DNA from: Streptomyces sp. RKAG290
GTDB lineage: Bacteria; Actinomycetota; Actinomycetes; Streptomycetales; Streptomycetaceae
Assembly (NCBI RefSeq): GCF_023701695.1
Contig: NZ_JAJOZC010000001.1
Coordinates: 3,781,894 to 3,845,893, forward strand
Direction of reading: 5' to 3'
DNA: 64,000 bases
Of the stretch, positions 63,942-64,000 are shown one piece after another. Position 1 is the first letter of the stretch. Each line of letters opens with the position of its first letter. The notes below the pieces were generated by a model, which did not search any database, had not been told where the DNA came from, and worked only from the letters and a program-made list of their open reading frames with translations. The translations under genes and the position numbers were made by a program.

Positions 63942-64000
63942 AGCAAAACGGAGGCTGCAGTGGTCAGTTCAGAGCATCTCCTGGTCCAGGCCCGCGTAGG

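Overview
The window is high-GC actinobacterial DNA, almost certainly Streptomyces: GC-rich third codon positions, frequent GTG starts, ATGA/GTGA stop-start overlaps, cobalamin genes, DesK/NarL and OmpR two-component systems, a housekeeping MetRS of the Streptomyces type, DUF317 and LemA/DUF2207 genes. No CRISPR array, rRNA gene or intact tRNA gene was found.

Left part (1 to about 29.6 kb) looks like chromosome. It holds cobalamin genes (cbiD, cobK, cobH), a MacAB-like export operon with its own two-component system, a second ABC exporter next to a DesK/NarL pair, a GlxA-type regulator with an isochorismatase-family hydrolase, two small divergent regulator/enzyme pairs, metG, a drug-type ABC exporter with a DUF4097 protein and a ribbon-helix-helix-like protein, a methyltransferase/CDGSH/haem-oxygenase-like trio, and a LemA-DUF2207 pair.

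At 29.65 kb a 3' fragment of a tRNA-Pro gene with its trailer hairpin, but no 5' half, marks a probable attachment site. Everything to the right has accessory character: a TPR-CHAT protease module (30.1-35.3 kb); a type I restriction-modification cassette preceded by a catalytically degraded methylase with a helix-turn-helix (36.1-44.4 kb); an SMC/RloC-like zinc-hook ATPase with a small partner (44.9-47.7 kb); a gene split by an IS3 element (47.9-49.9 kb); an unusual cluster with archaeal-type SAM synthetase, a SerRS, an AlaRS-like protein, two phosphotransferases, a histidine phosphatase, a glycosyltransferase, a HAD protein and an XRE regulator (50.1-59.5 kb); a DUF317 gene; and a pPIWI-RE gene running to the right edge (60.9-63.9 kb). 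The 6-4-6 palindrome GATAAC-N4-GTTATC occurs upstream of both the restriction operon and the ATPase operon, which suggests common control.

Ten frame breaks occur in nine genes (cbiD, efflux adaptor, MacB permease, isochorismatase, metG, RHH-like protein, ATPase twice, SAM synthetase, pPIWI-RE). Each is explained by one missing base, mostly in a short G or C run. Because metG is included, these are more likely sequence errors than real mutations; the affected genes are annotated as whole genes with the break stated.
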